The notes under the pieces are model-generated. The model did not search any database and was not told the origin of the DNA. It worked only from the letters and a program-made list of their open reading frames with translations. Below, piece after piece: positions 60,049-64,000 of a DNA stretch of 64,000 nucleotides (position 1 is the stretch's first letter; the number at the start of each line of letters is the position of its first letter). Source of the DNA: Helicobacter cappadocius (GTDB lineage: Bacteria > Campylobacterota > Campylobacteria > Campylobacterales > Helicobacteraceae); assembly GCF_030688855.1 (NCBI RefSeq), contig NZ_JAUYZK010000004.1:62001-126000 (forward strand). The letters are read 5' to 3'. Position numbers and translations under genes: made by a program.

Positions 60049-60609
60049 ATGAAAAAGTCAATCGCGGGTATTTTAGCGATCGCATTGTTTGGAATCGTTG
60101 CAAATGCAACTACTATCGACACTAGCAAGGTTCAAACAACTTGGACAGCTTATAAAACACCAACAAAAGTAGCCGTAGGTGGCACATTTAATGATATTAA
60201 ATATAAGTTTGGAAAAAAATCTGATAGTATCGCTTCAACACTAGAAGGTGCGACAGCAACAATTGATCCAATGAAAGTAGATCTAAAAGATGCTACTAAA
60301 AACAAAAATGTAAAGAATTTTTTCTTTTCTGGATTTAAAAAAGGTGGCATCAAAGTTACTTTCAAAAATGTGATGGAAGGAAAAGATCAAGGCACTATTT
60401 TAGCAATGGTAAGAATGAATGAAAAAACCGTTAAAGTTCCTATGACTTACACTATCACTGATGGAAAATTCGTCGCCACTGGTTTGCTTGATATTATGGA
60501 ATTTGGTCTCAATGATGCTTTCAAAAAACTAGCTACAGGTTGCCATGATTTGCACGAGGGAATGACTTGGTCTCAAGTAACTATCAACTTCTCTGCACCT
60601 ATCAAATAA
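60049..60609 (+). CDS. YceI family periplasmic protein
   Basis: 186 residues with signal sequence (MKKSIAGILAIALFGIVANA, cut before TTIDT). The remainder is the YceI beta-barrel lipocalin-like fold, which binds isoprenoid-type lipids; H. pylori HP1286 has a known structure and binds an amphipathic molecule. The role here is not proven. AAAGGAG precedes the ATG. A hairpin terminator follows. Confidence 0.9.
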   Translation: MKKSIAGILAIALFGIVANATTIDTSKVQTTWTAYKTPTKVAVGGTFNDIKYKFGKKSDSIASTLEGATATIDPMKVDLKDATKNKNVKNFFFSGFKKGGIKVTFKNVMEGKDQGTILAMVRMNEKTVKVPMTYTITDGKFVATGLLDIMEFGLNDAFKKLATGCHDLHEGMTWSQVTINFSAPIK

Positions 60610-60617
60610 ACATCATA

Positions 60618-60642
60618 AAAACTACGGATATTCCGTAGTTTT
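60618..60642 (+). terminator. Rho-independent terminator after the YceI gene
   Basis: Perfect 11-base stem AAAACTACGGA/TCCGTAGTTTT with loop TAT, followed by TCTCTTTAT. It lies eight bases after the YceI-gene stop. Confidence 0.8.
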
Positions 60643-60686
60643 CTCTTTATATAAATTTCACCCCAACAACTTAACTCAATTCTAGC

Positions 60687-60692
60687 TATAAT
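60687..60692 (+). promoter_or_regulatory. Probable -10 box of hemL
   Basis: TATAAT stands 30 bases before the TTG start of hemL, after the terminator of the preceding gene. AGGAG follows with a six-base spacing to the TTG. Confidence 0.5.
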
Positions 60693-60721
60693 ATCCCTGA
60701 AAGAAAAAACAGGAGAATGTC

Positions 60722-62017
60722 TTGAATCTATTACATAGTATCAACGATTTCAACGAAGCCAAGCAAGTTATTCCAGGTGGGGTAAATTCCCCCGTCAGGG
60801 CTTTTAAAAGCGTAGGAGGAACTCCGCCTTTTATTTCAAAAGGTGAGGGTTGCTATCTTTTTGATGTAGATGGAAACCGCTATATTGATTTTGTTCAAAG
60901 TTGGGGACCACTAATATTTGGACATTGTGATAGCGATATTACAGAAAATGTGAGTAAGGCTATAAAAAATGGCTTGAGTTTTGGTGCTCCAACAGAGTTA
61001 GAAACCGCGTTGTGCAAAGAAATCATTAGTCTTTATGAAGGGATAGAAAAAATCCGCCTTGTAAATAGTGGTACAGAAGCGACAATGAGTGCAATAAGAC
61101 TTGCTAGAGGTTATAGCAAAAAAGATGATATTATAAAATTTGAAGGTAATTATCATGGACATAGCGATTCACTCTTAGTGAGTGCAGGGAGTGGCTGTGC
61201 AACATTTGGTTCTCCATCATCTCCAGGTGTTCCAGAGGATTTTAGCAAACATACTTTAGTTGCTAGATACAATGATATAGAATCTGTAAAATCTTGCTTT
61301 AAAAATAGTCGCAATGTGGGCTGTGTAATCATTGAACCTATTGCAGGTAATATGGGTTTAGTACCTGCAAAAATAGAATTTCTAAAGGAACTCCGGAAGC
61401 TTTGTGATAGCTATGGTGCTGTGCTGATATTTGATGAAGTAATGAGTGGTTTTCGAGCCTCTATAAAGGGTGTTCAAGGATATTGTGATGTTGTCCCTGA
61501 TATGGTTACTTTTGGCAAAGTTATCGGTGGGGGGATGCCATTGGCTGCATTTGGCGGAAAAGATGAGATTATGAATTTACTCTCTCCACTAGGAGGAGTT
61601 TATCAAGCTGGAACACTTAGCGGTAATCCCATCGCCGTGAGTGCCGGGCTGACCTCTGTTTGTAAAATCAAAAAAAATCCGCATATTTATACAACCCTTG
61701 AAGCTTTGTCAAAAAGACTAATGGAGGGCTTTTCAAAAAATGCTATGCGATATTCTATTCCTCTTCAAACCTGCGTAAGAGGAAGCATGTTTGGATTCTT
61801 TTTTAATCCAAATGAAATCCACAATTTTGAAGATGCTCAAAAAAGTGATGTAGAAATGTTCGCAAAATTTCATCAAAAAATGCTTTCAAAAGGAATTTAT
61901 CTAGCTTGTTCGCAGTTTGAAACAGGATTTATTTGCACGGCGATGAATGAAACCATCATAGATGAGGCTATAGAGGCCTGCAGATCATCATTTGATGAGA
62001 TTAATAGAGGCATATAA
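60722..62017 (+). CDS. hemL: Glutamate-1-semialdehyde 2,1-aminomutase
   Basis: 431 residues. It makes 5-aminolevulinate for haem synthesis through the C5 pathway. [21 protein letters not shown] and the PLP-lysine block [17 protein letters not shown] are all present. The start is TTG with AGGAG six bases upstream. It overlaps the next gene by one base (TAATG), the HP0306-HP0305 order. Confidence 0.96.
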   Translation: MNLLHSINDFNEAKQVIPGGVNSPVRAFKSVGGTPPFISKGEGCYLFDVDGNRYIDFVQSWGPLIFGHCDSDITENVSKAIKNGLSFGAPTELETALCKEIISLYEGIEKIRLVNSGTEATMSAIRLARGYSKKDDIIKFEGNYHGHSDSLLVSAGSGCATFGSPSSPGVPEDFSKHTLVARYNDIESVKSCFKNSRNVGCVIIEPIAGNMGLVPAKIEFLKELRKLCDSYGAVLIFDEVMSGFRASIKGVQGYCDVVPDMVTFGKVIGGGMPLAAFGGKDEIMNLLSPLGGVYQAGTLSGNPIAVSAGLTSVCKIKKNPHIYTTLEALSKRLMEGFSKNAMRYSIPLQTCVRGSMFGFFFNPNEIHNFEDAQKSDVEMFAKFHQKMLSKGIYLACSQFETGFICTAMNETIIDEAIEACRSSFDEINRGI

Positions 62018-62295
62018 TGCAAGAAGAGCCAAAATTCAAAAAACTCATACTAGGAGCAAATGATCTGAGCCTAGGAATCTCAATAGTCATAGCTATCTTG
62101 CTAGGTATAGGGGTTGGATGGGCATTACAAAGATTTACAGGAATCGCTTGGCTATTTTGGTTGGGCGTTGCTTGGGGGATAGGAGCTGCTATTTTGAATA
62201 TTTACAAAGCTTACAAAAGGGTAAAAAAAGGACTTGATGAGATGGCAAAAGATCCAAAATACACTTACAAACCAAAAACTTCTGAAGAAAAATGA
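62017..62295 (+). CDS. AtpZ/AtpI-like small membrane protein
   Basis: 92 residues. Two membrane helices (about 18-36 and 42-62) with the conserved GVGWALQRF and a basic C-terminus match the AtpZ/AtpI family that assists ATP synthase c-ring assembly or Mg2+ handling. It is not next to atp genes here. The ATG overlaps the hemL stop. Confidence 0.75.
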   Translation: MQEEPKFKKLILGANDLSLGISIVIAILLGIGVGWALQRFTGIAWLFWLGVAWGIGAAILNIYKAYKRVKKGLDEMAKDPKYTYKPKTSEEK

Positions 62296-62762
62296 TGGGA
62301 TGCAAATATCGCTGTTTGATTATTTTGTTGGCAATCAATGCTATTTTTGGCATAGGAACTGCAATATTATGGGGAACAAATGGGACAATAAACTTTGAAA
62401 TAGGATTTTTTAGTTTTCTATTAGTGATTTATAGCACTTATCTAAGCTTACAAAAAAAACTAAAAAAGGAACTCAAAGAGACTGAAATAGAGTTAGAAAT
62501 ATCATCTGATAATAGATCACAAGAAGAGATGGAACAAAAAAAACCCAAAACCCGTTTTAACTTCTCAACCCTGCTATTAGGAATGCAGCTTTCTATGGGA
62601 ATTTTAAGAATATTTGCTTATGTAATATTGGTTTTAGCAATCACGATCTTAATGGGCAAAAATATTTTTATAGTTATTCCTTATATACTAGGAATTATAA
62701 TCTCTTTAATGAGCGTAGTAGGGTTAAAATATTTATCAGATAAACATCAAAATAGTCTATAA
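62292..62762 (+). CDS. Membrane protein (HP0304 type)
   Basis: 156 residues. Four hydrophobic stretches (about 6-28, 34-50, 100-125, 126-148) with a charged Lys/Glu loop (residues 54-85) in between. No family that I recognise beyond its place after the AtpZ-like gene. It overlaps that gene by four bases and so belongs to the hemL operon. Its end is one base from the next convergent gene. Confidence 0.7.
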   Translation: MMGCKYRCLIILLAINAIFGIGTAILWGTNGTINFEIGFFSFLLVIYSTYLSLQKKLKKELKETEIELEISSDNRSQEEMEQKKPKTRFNFSTLLLGMQLSMGILRIFAYVILVLAITILMGKNIFIVIPYILGIIISLMSVVGLKYLSDKHQNSL

Positions 62763-62763
62763 A

Positions 62764-64000
62764 TCAAATCTGCAAAAGCCGCACAAAGCTTTTTTCAAAT
62801 TCATTCTGCTTGTCTTGTGCAAAAAATGGCATTCCCATCACCTGCACTTTTTGTCTATAATAGCCATTCTCATCATTTTCGACAATTTTCGGGATTTCAA
62901 GAAGAGTTTTTAAAAACTCCTCCTTCCATCTATCCATAGCTTCAATATGCCCTCCTTTTGGTTCTATAAAGCATTGCAAGATTTCAAAATTTTTCTTCTC
63001 TTTTGGCTTAGCAAAAAAATAAAAATCTGGCTCAAATCTTTTGACCTTATTTTCTTCCTCATTATCTTGTGTATAAATCGCCATCTGTGAATTGCGTTCA
63101 TTTCTAACTAGCCACCATTGTGAAAAATTTTCATCTAGCTTTGTAGCATTTCTTTGCACAAAGTCAACAAATTCCAACTCCAAGTCTGTGCCTACGAAGT
63201 TTTTGAATGCAAATTGAGCACTACTTTGCATATCTCGATGCACAACTGCACCTTTTGTTCTTGTGATAAATTTATCCCCTATGAGCTTAAGCGGAGTGAG
63301 ATACCATGCTTTTACTTCAAAATTTTGAAGTTTTTTCTCCATTTGATTTTTGAAATTCTCACAAACCAAAAGGGCGATCTTCAGTCTTGTCTTGGGATTA
63401 GAGATGTTTTGTTTTTCGTGTATGGTAAGTTTGATAATGCTCAAATATTTATCAATGAAATCTTGCCTACTCTTGATGTCTTTAAATAAAAGCTTTAGAT
63501 TTTCAAATGTATAAAATTCTCCACTCTTGTTCATCGCCTTATAAATAACAGCTTTATCTAAATCTTTGAATTCAAAATCCTTTCGTATTTCTGTGGTCTG
63601 CACTTCAGGGGCTTCATCGATAGCTTTTATCATATCTTCTTCTTGTATATTGTGTGCATCTATGAGAGGAATTTTTATGCGATTTTGACAAATTGGTAGC
63701 TTTTGTATACTTTCAAGCGTAAAATACCCACTCTTATTTTTGGAATTTTTTACCTCATCTTTGATTCTCATCACGCTATTAGTGGCAAAATAACATTTTT
63801 GGTATATTTCACTTTCTTTAAACTCTTCTTTTAGAGATAGCAATATGATTTCTTTCTCATCATCTTTTAATCCAATTTCCACAAGCTCTTTTTGAAGTCT
63901 TGCGATAAACTCATTTTCACTTGCTCCGTGATAACTAAGTGTTTCTAATGCCTTTAGAGGTGAATTAATATCATCGAATTTGCGTTGATTTGATTTGCCA
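62764..64000 (-). CDS. Type III restriction enzyme Res-like subunit, C-terminal part (cut by window edge)
   Basis: The frame is open from 62764 to the window edge, so the gene's start is missing (about 412 residues visible). The best clue is a PD-(D/E)XK-type nuclease centre: FEPDFYFF (Asp), then FIEPKGGH (Glu-x-Lys) near the end. That is how type III restriction Res subunits end after a DEAD-box helicase half, which would lie beyond the window. No Mod methylase is visible. I call the family from this motif only. It converges with the HP0304-type gene. Confidence 0.65.
   Translation of the reverse strand, partial: GKSNQRKFDDINSPLKALETLSYHGASENEFIARLQKELVEIGLKDDEKEIILLSLKEEFKESEIYQKCYFATNSVMRIKDEVKNSKNKSGYFTLESIQKLPICQNRIKIPLIDAHNIQEEDMIKAIDEAPEVQTTEIRKDFEFKDLDKAVIYKAMNKSGEFYTFENLKLLFKDIKSRQDFIDKYLSIIKLTIHEKQNISNPKTRLKIALLVCENFKNQMEKKLQNFEVKAWYLTPLKLIGDKFITRTKGAVVHRDMQSSAQFAFKNFVGTDLELEFVDFVQRNATKLDENFSQWWLVRNERNSQMAIYTQDNEEENKVKRFEPDFYFFAKPKEKKNFEILQCFIEPKGGHIEAMDRWKEEFLKTLLEIPKIVENDENGYYRQKVQVMGMPFFAQDKQNEFEKSFVRLLQI

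Overview
The window is AT-rich chromosomal DNA from a member of the Campylobacterota, almost certainly a Helicobacter-type species. The call rests on gene content and on blocks of gene order that I recognise from H. pylori: gltX-yggT-slt-galU-murA-aspA (HP0643 to HP0650), rpsR-ssb-rpsF-holA-rnr-aroE-csd5 (HP1244 to HP1250), the HP0469-pepF-kefB block, pyrG-recJ-rluD family, nifS-nifU, rho-murI, tig-clpP-def-comM-cadA, and hemL with its two small neighbours. It is not H. pylori itself, because it also carries purM, purH, a PhoA-type alkaline phosphatase and a selenocysteine formate dehydrogenase operon. These family and synteny calls come from memory of the families and of H. pylori gene order; no search was run.

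Layout. Bases 1-8160 (minus strand) hold cell-wall and tRNA-charging genes in tightly overlapping order. Bases 8208-10193 are a divergent pair: a probable flagellin-export co-chaperone and the cell-shape carboxypeptidase csd4. Bases 10256-21117 (minus) hold ribosomal protein and ssb genes, a replication/RNA decay/shikimate/cell-shape operon (holA, rnr, aroE, csd5), purM, an SspB-like candidate ClpXP adaptor, pepF and a KefB-type antiporter. Bases 21209-24936 (plus) form an unrecognised three-gene signalling operon: a large coiled-coil protein, a membrane histidine kinase and a response regulator with a winged-helix output. Bases 25061-33778 are rho, murI, prmC, an M48 protease, pyrG, recJ and a pseudouridine synthase. 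Bases 33823-36188 are a divergent pair of exported phospho-enzymes (PhoA and a 2H phosphoesterase). Bases 36204-39821 are nifU, nifS and fliI. Bases 39904-47096 are a proteostasis operon (tig, clpP, a degenerate GGDEF protein, def), then comM and a Zn/Cd/Co-type P-type ATPase.

Bases 47234-55073 form the formate dehydrogenase operon: a polyferredoxin, a TorD-like chaperone, a small Tat protein, fdhA with an in-frame UGA (selenocysteine) followed by a SECIS-like hairpin, fdhB, fdhC and fdhD. These genes supply the maturation factors and all three subunits of a periplasmic, Tat-exported, quinone-reducing formate dehydrogenase. Then come miaA, a membrane-protein gene split by a frameshift at an A8 tract, a TehA/SLAC1-type transporter, purH, a YceI-family exported protein, hemL, an AtpZ-like protein and a small membrane protein. 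The window ends inside a gene that looks like the restriction subunit of a type III restriction-modification system.

There is no rRNA, tRNA, CRISPR array or insertion sequence that I can support, and no gene-free stretch above about 200 bases. Many true starts lie downstream of the longest possible start, and several genes start with TTG behind a strong Shine-Dalgarno sequence (csd4, the histidine kinase, murI, hemL). The observations most worth following are the SspB-like adaptor, the three-gene signalling operon, the frameshifted membrane gene, the exported 2H phosphoesterase paired with PhoA, the apparent ATA start of kefB, and the double-SH3 Csd5.
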